This document shows, in pieces, positions 34,604 to 43,415 of a stretch of DNA of 64,000 bases. Source of the stretch: Paraburkholderia phenazinium. GTDB lineage: Bacteria > Pseudomonadota > Gammaproteobacteria > Burkholderiales > Burkholderiaceae. How positions within the stretch are numbered: position 1 is the stretch's first letter; each line of letters starts with the position of its first letter. The notes under the pieces were generated by a model that made no database searches, was not told where the DNA came from, and was given only the letters and a program-made list of their open reading frames with translations. A program made the translations under genes and the position numbers. Location: NCBI RefSeq assembly GCF_900100735.1, contig NZ_FNCJ01000006.1:343031-407030 (forward strand), in the 5' to 3' direction.

Positions 34604-36109
34604 TCATGCGATCTCCTCGTTCCTGGTGACGCTCGCAGCATTCCAGTTCGTCGCATGGAGGGCGTCGAGCAACGCTTTACCTCCATGCTTCGGGTCCCTG
34701 TCAGTCACACCTGAATCATCGCCGCCTCGTCTGGCGGTTCGATCCACGCTTCGACCGGCACTTCGGCCAGACCCATCAGTCTCGCGGACCAGTACATGCG
34801 GATAGGCGCGTAACGCCTGCGCGAGGCGCTGCTCGATTGCGGCGGGAAAGCCACTTGGCATAGATGCGATAAACCCGGCGGACGACGGGCAGATCATCAC
34901 GATCAACTGCTCGCGAGACGTCAATGCGGTCCTGCTGCAAATACGGGTCAGCACCCGAATGCCTTGCTGCATCGTCGCTTCGTGCCGTCTGGTTGCATTG
35001 CGGCCGGCTCCATCGGCACGACGGCCGTAAATGTTGCAGCGTCCCGAGTCACACAGCATCGGCTCCCCGGCGAGCGAAACCGTGAAGCCTTTGCGCGCGA
35101 GCAGATCCCGCACCCGTGCGCCAACGCTCTCATCGCGCTCGTCGAGCTCAACGGCGATCTGCCTGATCCGGCTCCAGTCGTCCGGTTCGATACCGGCGAG
35201 AATGGCCTCTTCGCATTTTTCCGCATCGATTTTCAGCAGATCGATTCTCTCGATGCCGTACTCGCGGATCAGGCTCGAGAGCGAGCGCAACTGGCAATGG
35301 TAGGTTTGCCTCTCGAAACGACGCTGCAGGATCGCTTCAACATGCTCGCTGATGTCGAGGCCGCGCAGCTTCTCGTGCGCGCCCAGTTCGCTAGTGATGA
35401 TCGCCCTCAGTGCCGCCTGGCCTCTCTCATCGGGATGGAATCCGGAAAACACCGAAGAGTGCGGGTAAAAGGTGAAATCGCCCGACCGGTCCCTGTCGTC
35501 AATCCCGACGGGCAGCGCAATGGCGTCCGGGACATGACGTTCGAGGTTCGCCCGCAGAACCTGAAAGGTCACCGGCGACGGCTCGAACGCAAAGATCCTC
35601 GAGCCCTTGCACCGCTGGCTGACAAACAATGAAAAGAGGCCAATATTGGCGCCAATATCGAACACCACATCGCCGTCGCGAAGCTCGATCCCGTTCTTCA
35701 CGTAGTTCTTCTGAAGAAAAACCTCGTCGTACAGGTAGCGGGTCTCATACGCCTTCAGATGAAATATCTCCATCTGGTTGGGCAACGTGTAGCAGGTCAG
35801 ATCTTCTTCGCTGTCCGGCTTGTGGCTCGCTGCAGGCGCGGCGAGTTCCGCCAACGATGCGATGCTGATCAGATCCTCCGCGCGCAGTAGCACTATGCGC
35901 CCTCCTCGCCCCTTGCCCCGCTGCGCCCCTGCTCGATCTATGCACGCATCATTGACGGCGCCAAGCGGCGCGAAGGCAACCTCCGGAAACATCCCAACGC
36001 AAGCGGCCTGAGCTTCAAGATCGCTGCGCAGCGCATCGTGCTCCAGGTCCGTATACACGACCCAGTGTTCCTGTTCGAGCGTTGGTGCTGTCACTTTGCC
36101 CCCTGCCAT
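34604..36109 (-). CDS. FkbM-family methyltransferase with an extra C-terminal segment
   Basis: A protein of about 500 residues. The FkbM domain (about 120-360) has DGDVVFDIGANIGLFSLFVS (SAM motif I), FAFEPSPVTFQVLRANL, and IDLLKIDAEKCEEAILAGI. After it, residues 400-450 (REQLIVMICPSSAGF, then AIEQRLAQALRAYPHVLVRE) look like the beginning of a HAD/FkbH-type domain that is not completed, so the protein may be a truncated fusion. Such FkbM proteins O-methylate natural products. ATG 36109 is used; GTG 36094 has a better AGGGGG site and may be the true start. It is the first gene of the minus-strand group with PhzG-like and EhpR-like. Confidence 0.8.
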   Translation of the reverse strand: MAGGKVTAPTLEQEHWVVYTDLEHDALRSDLEAQAACVGMFPEVAFAPLGAVNDACIDRAGAQRGKGRGGRIVLLRAEDLISIASLAELAAPAASHKPDSEEDLTCYTLPNQMEIFHLKAYETRYLYDEVFLQKNYVKNGIELRDGDVVFDIGANIGLFSLFVSQRCKGSRIFAFEPSPVTFQVLRANLERHVPDAIALPVGIDDRDRSGDFTFYPHSSVFSGFHPDERGQAALRAIITSELGAHEKLRGLDISEHVEAILQRRFERQTYHCQLRSLSSLIREYGIERIDLLKIDAEKCEEAILAGIEPDDWSRIRQIAVELDERDESVGARVRDLLARKGFTVSLAGEPMLCDSGRCNIYGRRADGAGRNATRRHEATMQQGIRVLTRICSRTALTSREQLIVMICPSSAGFIASMPSGFPAAIEQRLAQALRAYPHVLVRETDGSGRSAGRSVDRTARRGGDDSGVTDRDPKHGGKALLDALHATNWNAASVTRNEEIA

Positions 36110-36598
36110 GGCGTCGATACGGCGTCTGCGTCGAGCGGCCCGTTTGTTAGATGACGAAAACCATTGCATGGTCGCAGCTAAGTATCGATATGCACATGCT
36201 GTCACGACGCTAGCACTATCAGTGTTGATAGGGGCTTGTGATTCGGTGCCAGACCGGTGGCAAAATATCTATGCCGTGCGGATTTAACGCGGCGCGAATG
36301 CAAATGCGAACGTGAATACAAAAGGTATGTCTGACATGTACGTGCTAACGCGAAATCGGCTGGCCCGGCTGTCATATTTCTGACGTCGCTATTCATGCAC
36401 TCTATTCGCACTATTTGCATGATAGATTCGCGTTCTGTGCGATAAACCTATTCCCTGCTCTCCTCATTCGATGCATGAGGAGAGGAACATATTCGTCCAG
36501 CATTTTTAAACGATAAAAGATGCCGGATTCATGTTTCAGGATATCTAATTTTCATAAAGGAAGTGCGTTCGGATAACGAACTTTTCAAGGAGCGCAAT
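36110..36598. promoter_or_regulatory. divergent region of fkbM and luxR with a lux-box-like palindrome
   Basis: In this 490-bp AT-richer gap, CTATCAGTGTTGATAG at 36216-36231 is a symmetrical 16-bp site with the lux-box frame CT-N12-AG and inner CA/TG symmetry. It lies about 107 bp before the fkbM start and 370 bp before luxR. No gene is seen in the gap. Confidence 0.5.
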
Positions 36599-37327
36599 GT
36601 GAATGCTGACTTATCGCTGTGGTGGCGTGATGTGTCTACCAGCTTCAGTCAAGTGGTCACCGAGGCGTCGCTGCTCGAACAGATGCACCACTTTGGAAAG
36701 CGACTCGGATTCGACTACGTCGCGGTTGGCGCAAAAGGCATGGCGATTACGGGAAAGCAGGATGCCGCGCTGATCATCTCCAACTACCCGTCTGCATGGC
36801 TGGAGCGCTACATGCATGCGGGATACCTGGCGGTAGATCCGACAGTGCGAATTGGCACACGCAGCCGCAACGCAATTATATGGAGCGACGCAATTTTCTC
36901 GAAAGCGCAGGATCTATGGTCCGAAGCGCAGGATTTCGAATTGCGCGCTGGCGTGGCGCAGTCGTCATGGGCAAGAGGTGGCGTATTTACATTACTATCG
37001 CTGGCGAGAAGCCAGAGCCCGGTTACGCCGGTGGAAGCACATGAATTGCAACCTCATTTATTGATGCTTGCTGAATTCGTTACGTCAAAGCTGCAAAATC
37101 TGATCGACAGTGAGAATTCGAAACGATATCGGCACCAGTTGTCGCCGCGGGAGATCGAGGTGTTGAAATGGAGTGCGCAGGGAAAGACCACCTATGAGCT
37201 ATCGGCCATGCTGGGCGTAGCAAGCGCCACCGTGCAATTCCACGTGCAGAACGCCAAGCGGAAGTTGGGCGTCACCACGAAAACTCAGGCCACCGATTAT
37301 GCAAGGCGTTTAGGCCTCATCGATTGA
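36599..37327 (+). CDS. LuxR-family AHL-responsive regulator (solo, no adjacent luxI)
   Basis: The protein is 242 residues from GTG 36599, chosen because AAGGAG lies 6 nt upstream. The autoinducer-binding domain (about 15-160) has FDYVAVGA, YPSAWLERYMHAGYLAVDP and the Trp/Asp residues of AHL receptors; the LuxR helix-turn-helix (about 170-235) reads LSPREIEVLKWSAQGKTTYE, then VASATVQFHVQNAKRKL. No synthase is next to it, so it may respond to the signal made at 26 kb. A hexanucleotide repeat begins at the base after its stop codon. The surroundings are lower in GC than the average of the window. Confidence 0.9.
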   Translation: MNADLSLWWRDVSTSFSQVVTEASLLEQMHHFGKRLGFDYVAVGAKGMAITGKQDAALIISNYPSAWLERYMHAGYLAVDPTVRIGTRSRNAIIWSDAIFSKAQDLWSEAQDFELRAGVAQSSWARGGVFTLLSLARSQSPVTPVEAHELQPHLLMLAEFVTSKLQNLIDSENSKRYRHQLSPREIEVLKWSAQGKTTYELSAMLGVASATVQFHVQNAKRKLGVTTKTQATDYARRLGLID

Positions 37328-37365
<38 letters not shown>

Positions 37366-37420
37366 GTAGCGCGATTGATTCAGTATGATGCGCAAACCAT
37401 CGGTACAACAGGGCAGTCAC

Positions 37421-37825
37421 ATGGACCATTCGTTGGGCGAGATCGATGAACTGATCGCAGCTTTCTACGCTGCATTTGACAACCGCGGCGGGCGGGCGCC
37501 CACCACCTCTTCGCTGTCCAGCATGTTCACGCCTCACGCGACAATCGCCCGACTCGGGCCGAACGGCGTGGATGAGTGGAATCTGGAGTCGTTCCTCGCG
37601 CCCCGGCAAAAGCTGCTGACAGACGGCAGCTTGCGTGATTTCCACGAATGGGAAATAGAGGCGAAGACCACCGTGTCGCGCGAGCTTGCCTCCCGGCACT
37701 CCCGCTATCAAAAGAAGGGCACGCTCGAAGGAGCCGCGTATGCCGGAGAGGGGACCAAGTTCATCCAGCTCTGCAAGGTGGCGAGGACGTGGAAGATCAG
37801 TTCTATCCTTTGGCAGGATATCTAA
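37421..37825 (+). CDS. NTF2/SnoaL-like small protein
   Basis: The 134-residue protein is predicted to fold as an NTF2-like cone: an N-terminal helix (IDELIAAFYAAFDNRGG), SSMFTPHATIARLGPNGVDE, and strands ending in FIQLCKVARTWKISSILWQD. Family members are binding proteins, polyketide cyclases or ketosteroid isomerase relatives; PhzA/PhzB also have this fold, but I see no specific PhzA/B motif. ATG 37421 fits the fold start; an in-frame ATG at 37385 is possible. It stands alone after luxR. Confidence 0.6.
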   Translation: MDHSLGEIDELIAAFYAAFDNRGGRAPTTSSLSSMFTPHATIARLGPNGVDEWNLESFLAPRQKLLTDGSLRDFHEWEIEAKTTVSRELASRHSRYQKKGTLEGAAYAGEGTKFIQLCKVARTWKISSILWQDI

Positions 37826-38149
37826 GGGTCGTTCACCACCTGTTCCGAAGGACAGCCCTCTTGCGGGCGATGAGTTCGTCGCCGCCACACACTTCTCCCC
37901 TGCCGGCGCCATGCAGCGCGCTCTCTGCTGCATCACGATGCTATCGACATCAGCGCTAACACGAAGTCAGCCGTTAAGAGCGCATTCGGCAAGGCGACAA
38001 GGCGTGCCGCTCTGATATGGATTTAACAATTTCGCACGACTTCTTTGTGCAATTACCTTGATTTCGCATATGTTTACATTTTACTTTCCGATTATTACAA
38101 AATTCACCGAAGAATCTTTCAAAAAATTCAAAAATCTATCAAAAAAAGT

Positions 38150-38178
38150 TTGACAGTAAGATTTCTTCCTCCTATCTT
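38150..38178 (+). promoter_or_regulatory. near-consensus sigma-70 promoter
   Basis: TTGACA (38150-38155), a 17-bp spacer and TATCTT (38173-38178) form the best promoter-like match I noticed in the window. The next protein gene on this strand starts 755 bp downstream, so it may make a long leader or a separate small RNA. Confidence 0.55.
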
Positions 38179-38784
38179 TTGAGCACTCAAATCCCATTTG
38201 TTATCTCCTTATTAGAACCTGTACCTGCCAGCGAGGCTCACCCATAACCCATGCACTACGCATTGCTGTACGGACAGATGACATCCCGGAAAGTTTTTCC
38301 AGATTGGCGGCAGCATTTACCGAGCCGACTTCTTTGTCGTGGTGCTATGTATCAAATCGTAAATAGAGAATATTGATCTTCTGAATAACGATATACCCGG
38401 TTTTGCTTTGGCGTGCTCGCCGTGCGGCGGCGAACGCAGAGAGCATCCGGCTTGCCAGCCGGACGTTTGAGCAGGGTGCGAGCGGAGAAAAGTTGCGCAG
38501 AACAGCGCAGCAGAAAGTAGCGGATTCGAATCTGAAGATCATATTTCGGCCAGGCTTACCAGGTTAAATGGCGGTTCGACGCGAGAATATATCATCGGAA
38601 AATATTAGCTTAATTCAATTTCAGATTTATCGATAGTATTCCTAATTACTTGGAAACGGTCGTCAATTGATTTGTTATTCATGGTGAATGACTGGAAACC
38701 GGTGTGCATGGACTCGAATGAATGACCTTATCTCTGCCAAACTGGTCAGTTAGGCATTTATTTTACACATATTACAATTTCATT

Positions 38785-38809
38785 AAGGAGACAGCCTATG
38801 GCGAGTTGA
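38785..38809 (+). other. three-codon open frame with a perfect ribosome site
   Basis: AAGGAG (38785-38790) is followed by ATG GCG AGT TGA at 38798-38809. This is either a relic of a lost gene's start or a minimal leader peptide. It lies 123 bp upstream of the sedolisin ATG. Confidence 0.5.
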
Positions 38810-38932
38810 GGTACCGGGCAATTGTCACGCTAATGCGTGGGATTTCCTGTTTCCGTGTGCGCTATACGAATTGCATCATGCTTTCAATGTACTGATATGT
38901 CGGTTGTTCGCCACTATCCTGGAGCTTAAACA

Positions 38933-40870
38933 ATGAAGAAGGTTATGCAAGTCAATAGTGTATTTTCCAGAGACTTCGCCAGGGCGCTACTCCCCCTGGC
39001 CATTGCCGCAACCCTGATCCCGATGTCCGCCCAGGCGGCAGACTCGTGGGTATCGACCCGGACCGGTGCTTTCCTCGTGCCCTCGGCACCCGCCGCCAGC
39101 ACGGCAGTGCAATCCGGAGCCAGCAATGCCGCCGCGGCGCCCACCGGTTATGCGCTCGGCAATACCGAGGCCGCACTCACCAACACCCTGGTGACGCCGC
39201 TTGAAATCAGCCAGCCGTTGCATATCACGGTGGTGTTGAAAGGCCGTAATGACGATCAGCTCGACACCTTGATAAGCCAGCTCAATCAGCCGGGCAGTGC
39301 GAATTACCACAAATATCTGACGCCGCAGCAATTCAACGCCCGTTTCGCACCGACCGATGCCCAGGTTCAGGCGGTGGTCGCTCACCTGAAGGCCAACGGT
39401 TTCAGCAACATCACGGTCTCGTCGAATAACCGGCTGGTATCGGCGGACGGCAACGCCAATAATGCACAGAACGGTTTTCATACGAGCCTGAAGCGCTTCA
39501 CGTATCGCGGCAAGCCGGTTTTCGCCAACGACACGGCTGCGTTGATTCCGGCGTCGTTGAGCGCGTCCGTCGATTCGGTGCTCGGTTTGCAGAACGCAGT
39601 CGTGCCCCATCGCCTGATTCACCGTATTGCCTCGACCAATGCGGCAATTCAACCCGATAAAACCAAGAAGAGCGCCGCCGCGCAGGTCGGGCACCAACCG
39701 ACCGACTTCGCCAGTATCTATGATGCAGCAGGCTTGCCGGCCGCCACCAACACCACGGTGGGCATCATCACCTGGGGTGATATGACCCAGACGATTTCGG
39801 ATTTGAACACCTTCACCTCGAATGCCGGTCTGCCTACCGTGAATACGGCGGTGGTAGCGGGAGGCCAGGGTACGCTTGCCGACGACGGCGATCCGAGCGA
39901 GTGGGATCTGGATAGCCAGGACATCATCGGCACCTCCGGCGGAGTCAAGCAGCTGATTTTCTACGCCGCCATCAATGGCGACAGCAATGACAGCGGGCTG
40001 ACCGACGCGACCTTGACCGCGGCCTATAACAAGGCCGTGACCGACGACCTGGCCAAGGTCATCAACGTCTCGCTAGGCGAGGACGAAACGGCGGCGAACT
40101 CGGATGGCTCACTGGCGGCCGACGATGCGGTCTTCAAGCAGGCGGTGGCGCAAGGTCAGATCTTCTCGGTGGCTGCAGGCGACGCCGGCGTGTATCAGTG
40201 GTCCACCTCGCCGCAAGGGGCGCCGGGCTACATCGGGACCTACGACGGTAGCAGCGTCACGACGACCATCAACCTGTCGCACTACAGCGTCTCGCAGCCG
40301 GCAAACTCGCCGTATGTGGTCGCGGTAGGCGGTACGACCTTGTCGACCACCAATACCACCACATGGGCCGGCGAGACGGTGTGGAACGAAGGCGTGGCCT
40401 ATGCCGACCTCGATAGCAATGGCAACCCCGTCGACGACGCCGTGCGTATCTGGGCAACGGGCGGCGGCGTCAGTCTGTTTGAAGCCGCGCCGACGTGGCA
40501 AACCAAGGCGTTGGGGAGCTCGGTCACCAAGCGGGTGGTGCCGGACGTGGCGTTCGATGCGGCCCAGGCGACAGGTGCTTACATTGTGATCGATGGCCAG
40601 CCGAATCAACTGGTTGGCGGCACGAGCCTCGCATCGCCGATTTTCGTCGGCGGTTGGGCCCGTGTCGAATCGGCCAACAACAACAGCCTGAGCTTGCCGA
40701 CGGCCGGCTTTTATCAGACCTTCCCGAGCAACAAGTCGTCGATCCACGACGTCACCTCAGGCAACAACGGCTATAGCAGCCATGGTTACAATGCCAAGGC
40801 CGGCTTTGACGACGACACCGGTTTCGGCAGTCTGGACTTCACCAAACTTAGCGCGACCTACAGCAAATAA
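38933..40870 (+). CDS. secreted sedolisin (S53) serine-carboxyl protease
   Basis: The 645-residue preproprotein has a signal peptide (about 1-35, ending SAQA) and a propeptide of the pro-kumamolisin type (about 80-225, LHITVVLKGRNDDQLDTLIS and FNARFAPTDAQVQAVV). The catalytic domain carries the S53 triad: Glu and Asp in SEWDLDSQD, and Ser in GGTSLASP. The C-terminal calcium site is DVTSGNNGY with AGFDDDTGFGSLD. It resembles pseudomonalisin and xanthomonalisin, acid-active pepstatin-insensitive proteases. It should be secreted and activated by self-cleavage at low pH. Transcription ends at the terminator at 40947. Confidence 0.95.
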   Translation: MKKVMQVNSVFSRDFARALLPLAIAATLIPMSAQAADSWVSTRTGAFLVPSAPAASTAVQSGASNAAAAPTGYALGNTEAALTNTLVTPLEISQPLHITVVLKGRNDDQLDTLISQLNQPGSANYHKYLTPQQFNARFAPTDAQVQAVVAHLKANGFSNITVSSNNRLVSADGNANNAQNGFHTSLKRFTYRGKPVFANDTAALIPASLSASVDSVLGLQNAVVPHRLIHRIASTNAAIQPDKTKKSAAAQVGHQPTDFASIYDAAGLPAATNTTVGIITWGDMTQTISDLNTFTSNAGLPTVNTAVVAGGQGTLADDGDPSEWDLDSQDIIGTSGGVKQLIFYAAINGDSNDSGLTDATLTAAYNKAVTDDLAKVINVSLGEDETAANSDGSLAADDAVFKQAVAQGQIFSVAAGDAGVYQWSTSPQGAPGYIGTYDGSSVTTTINLSHYSVSQPANSPYVVAVGGTTLSTTNTTTWAGETVWNEGVAYADLDSNGNPVDDAVRIWATGGGVSLFEAAPTWQTKALGSSVTKRVVPDVAFDAAQATGAYIVIDGQPNQLVGGTSLASPIFVGGWARVESANNNSLSLPTAGFYQTFPSNKSSIHDVTSGNNGYSSHGYNAKAGFDDDTGFGSLDFTKLSATYSK

Positions 40871-40946
40871 CGGCAGTACGCCGTTAGCTGTTCCTTCGTC
40901 CCGGAAGGAACAGCTCATGTGGATTAAAGTATGCTTGCAGGAGTGA

Positions 40947-40974
40947 ACACCCCTTTTCGAAGGGGTGTTTTTTT
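40947..40974 (+). terminator. rho-independent terminator after sedolisin
   Basis: ACACCCCTT, a TTCG tetraloop and AAGGGGTGT form a perfect 9-bp stem, followed by a run of six or more T. This is the clearest intrinsic terminator in the window. Confidence 0.92.
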
Positions 40975-41010
40975 GTGCTCATTCCCGGTATCCCAGTGGA
41001 GATGCGTGTC

Positions 41011-41307
41011 ATGCCTTTACTCAATTTCGACTTGCTGGCGAACGAATTGCCCGCCGCATGGAAATCCGCGATTGTCGGCTCGGTGGGCACAGCCCGAATC
41101 AAGGTCCTGAGGATGGACGGGACGGCCTATGAAGCGGAGACACACGACTACGACGAAGGACTGCTGGTCATGTCCGGTCAGTTAATGCTGGAGGTTGCGG
41201 GCGACGTGATCGAGGTGGGGGCCGGGCAAATGTACCTGGCCCTGGCTGGCACGCCACATGCCGTGCGCGAGGGTAGCCACGGCACGCTCGTCATCGTCGA
41301 CGTTTGA
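41011..41307 (+). CDS. small cupin-domain protein
   Basis: The protein is 98 residues from ATG 41011 with GGAG 9 nt upstream. A single cupin barrel is visible: ETHDYDEGLLVMSGQLMLEV matches cupin motif 1 (but with Asp in place of one histidine), and YLALAGTPHAVREGSHGTL matches motif 2. Metal ligands are incomplete, so binding rather than catalysis is likely. It is transcribed with the next small gene, which starts 47 bp later. Confidence 0.75.
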   Translation: MPLLNFDLLANELPAAWKSAIVGSVGTARIKVLRMDGTAYEAETHDYDEGLLVMSGQLMLEVAGDVIEVGAGQMYLALAGTPHAVREGSHGTLVIVDV

Positions 41308-41354
41308 TCCCGATTGCGTGCTACGATTCCTTCACATTCCAGATGGAGACTGCC

Positions 41355-41606
41355 ATGTGGGACAAGATCGAACACGACGGATACGAAGTGTGGGTGCTGC
41401 CGATCCTTGCATACGGTCCACCGGCTCCGGATACCTTGTGGCATTACACGGGATACTTCTGTCGCCATGGCGCGGACGCCCACCTTGCTGGGCAAAGCAT
41501 TCGCTTTGAGGAACTGGTCGCGACGTTTCGCAGTGAAGAATTAGCCCGCGAAGCCGGATATGTTGAAGGCAAGCGGCGCATCGAGTTGATCCGGAAAGGC
41601 AATTGA
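41355..41606 (+). CDS. small hypothetical protein (83 aa)
   Basis: I do not recognise a family. The product begins MWDKIEHDGYEVWVLPILAY and ends in a charged helix (EELAREAGYVEGKRRIELIR). GGAG lies 6 nt before ATG 41355, supporting this start over the upstream in-frame codon at 41304. It forms a pair with the cupin gene. Confidence 0.6.
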   Translation: MWDKIEHDGYEVWVLPILAYGPPAPDTLWHYTGYFCRHGADAHLAGQSIRFEELVATFRSEELAREAGYVEGKRRIELIRKGN

Positions 41607-41621
41607 CCCATACGTCGCACT

Positions 41622-41802
41622 GACAGTCTGGTCCAATCTGGCTGGTTCGTGCCCGCCTGCGCGGACCAGCGTCTTTTCTCATCGATCTCTCTGCTGAAAC
41701 GCCCTCTCGCGAACGCCTGATAAGACAGCGTTTGCACTCAATCTGTCCCAACCGCTCATGCGACCCGAAATCCGGCTGCAGGAAAGGGTTTGCCCTGGGT
41801 TC
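41622..41802 (-). pseudogene. deleted copy of the gene at 46780-47433
   Basis: The DNA from GACAGTCTGGTCCAATCTGG to GGACCAG matches 46871-46918. From TCTTTTCTCATCGATCTCTC to CTGGGTTCT it matches 47423-47554. The roughly 504 bp between those blocks in the other copy is missing here, so only the promoter and start region and a C-terminal stretch remain. Confidence 0.75.
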
Positions 41803-41871
41803 TCGCGCCTGAAGAAATGTCCCAACCGTGCCGATAAACGTTCTAGTTAGTTAACATTTCAAGGCGTCGAC

Positions 41872-43413
41872 GTGAAACTCTCTACGAAGTTATTGGCGTT
41901 GGTGATCGCGGCGCTGTTCGGCGTCGCGCTTCTGACGGTGACAGCGGTTCAGACCTTGCGCAGTTCGCTGGTCGACAGCCGGCGCGAACAGATCGTTATT
42001 CTTCTGACCAAAGCCGAGCATATGGTCAACTATTACCGCGATTTGCAGGCGCGTGGCGTCTTGACCCGCGATCAGGCGCAACAGGCCGCCAAAGACGCGG
42101 TTGCGCAACTCAACGCCAATACCCAAAGCTACTATTGGGTCACCACGTCGGACGGGATCAATCTTGTCCATCCGATTGCCCGCTTCATCGGCACCAAAGC
42201 GAAGGGCAACCAAACCACCACGGGGCTGACCGACAGCGAAGCGTATCGCCAAGGCATGGCGGCTGCGCATATTGCCCTCGTCGACGTGCTCGTGAAGCGC
42301 ACCCCGGACGCGGACCCCGTGCCCAAGCTACAGGGCGTCGTCGCGATTCCGGATTGGGACTGGTGGATCGGCACGGGCTTCTTCTACGATGACATCAATG
42401 CGGCCTTCAACAAGCTGGCGACGCTTCTCGGTTCCCTTGCGGCGCTCATTTTCGCAGCCATCGGTGTGCTGGCCTGGGCGGTGACACGTAGCGTCGGCAG
42501 GGCGCTTGGAGGCGAACCAGCCTACGCCGCGCACATCGCATCGCAGATCGCGGGCGGCAATCTCGACATCGAAGTGGAGGTGCGTCGCGCGCACTCGGGA
42601 AGCTTGCTCGGTGCGCTGAACGACATGAAATTGAAACTGTCCGCGATCGTTGCAGAAATCCAGGCCACCAGCCATTCGATTGCGACAGGCTCCAGTGAAA
42701 TCGCGCAGGGCAACCTCGATCTGTCACAACGCACCGAGGAGCAAGCGGCATCGCTGCAGGAAACGGCGGCCAGCATGGAGCAGATAACCGCGACCGTTAA
42801 GCAGAATGCGGACAATACGCGGCAGGCCAACGCGCTCGCCGCTCAGGCGACTGAAGCGACTGCCCGCGGCGGCGCGGCGGTGATGGAAGTGATCGGCACC
42901 ATGCGGCAGATCGCGAGCGAGTCGGGCAAGATTGCTGAAATCACGTCGATGATCGAAACGATTGCGTTTCAGACCAATATCCTCGCGCTCAACGCGGCCG
43001 TCGAAGCGGCGCGAGCCGGCGAGGACGGCCGCGGTTTTGCGGTCGTGGCGAGTGAAGTGCGGGCGCTTGCGCAACGCAGTGCCGCAGCGGCCAAGGATAT
43101 CAAGAGCCTGATTCAGGCATCGGTCGCCAATGTTGCTGACGGTACGCGGCTCGTCGAGGTGGCCGGTGACCGTATGAGCGAGATCGTGCAATCGATTAGC
43201 CGGGTAACCGACATCATGGGGGAGATTTCTACCGCGTCGGACGAGCAAAGCACCGGTATCGAGCAAGTCAGCCGGGCCGTATCGCAGATGGATGAAGTCA
43301 CGCAACAGAATGCGGCTTTGGTGGAGCAAGCGGCCGCAGCGGCTTCATCGCTCGACGAACAGGCGGGGCGCCTGCGCTCGGTTGTCGGCGTGTTCCGGTT
43401 GGCGGTGCGCTAG
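41872..43413 (+). CDS. methyl-accepting chemotaxis protein with single Cache domain
   Basis: The 513-residue chemoreceptor starts at GTG 41872. It has a first membrane helix (about 7-27), a periplasmic sCache_2-type sensor (about 30-185, HMVNYYRDLQARGVLTRDQA, then YYWVTTSDGINLVHP and DWDWWIGTGFFYDDI), a second helix (about 188-208), a HAMP region and a long coiled-coil signalling domain. The CheA/CheW-binding tip reads ETIAFQTNILALNAAVEAAR. sCache_2 receptors often sense small carboxylates. No CheR-binding pentapeptide is seen at the C-terminus. The gene is convergent with the LysR gene, 2 bp apart. Confidence 0.95.
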   Translation: MKLSTKLLALVIAALFGVALLTVTAVQTLRSSLVDSRREQIVILLTKAEHMVNYYRDLQARGVLTRDQAQQAAKDAVAQLNANTQSYYWVTTSDGINLVHPIARFIGTKAKGNQTTTGLTDSEAYRQGMAAAHIALVDVLVKRTPDADPVPKLQGVVAIPDWDWWIGTGFFYDDINAAFNKLATLLGSLAALIFAAIGVLAWAVTRSVGRALGGEPAYAAHIASQIAGGNLDIEVEVRRAHSGSLLGALNDMKLKLSAIVAEIQATSHSIATGSSEIAQGNLDLSQRTEEQAASLQETAASMEQITATVKQNADNTRQANALAAQATEATARGGAAVMEVIGTMRQIASESGKIAEITSMIETIAFQTNILALNAAVEAARAGEDGRGFAVVASEVRALAQRSAAAAKDIKSLIQASVANVADGTRLVEVAGDRMSEIVQSISRVTDIMGEISTASDEQSTGIEQVSRAVSQMDEVTQQNAALVEQAAAAASSLDEQAGRLRSVVGVFRLAVR

Positions 43414-43415
43414 CG

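Larger units (their letters stand above)
37826..38932. other. AT-rich intergenic region upstream of the sedolisin gene
   Basis: About 1.1 kb of clearly lower GC than its surroundings. It holds a strong sigma-70-like promoter (38150-38178) and a ribosome site followed by a three-codon frame (38785-38809). Short open frames elsewhere (for instance on the minus strand at 38345-38542) have no ribosome site or family similarity. I see no convincing protein gene. A small RNA or long leader is possible. Confidence 0.6.

Noticed and set aside
28069..36109. Full phenazine cluster
   Set aside because: I looked for PhzA/B, PhzD, PhzE and PhzF features and saw none; only tailoring-type and resistance-type genes are present.
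38345..38542. Minus-strand 65-codon gene
   Set aside because: It has no ribosome site, no similarity and odd composition in an AT-rich spacer.
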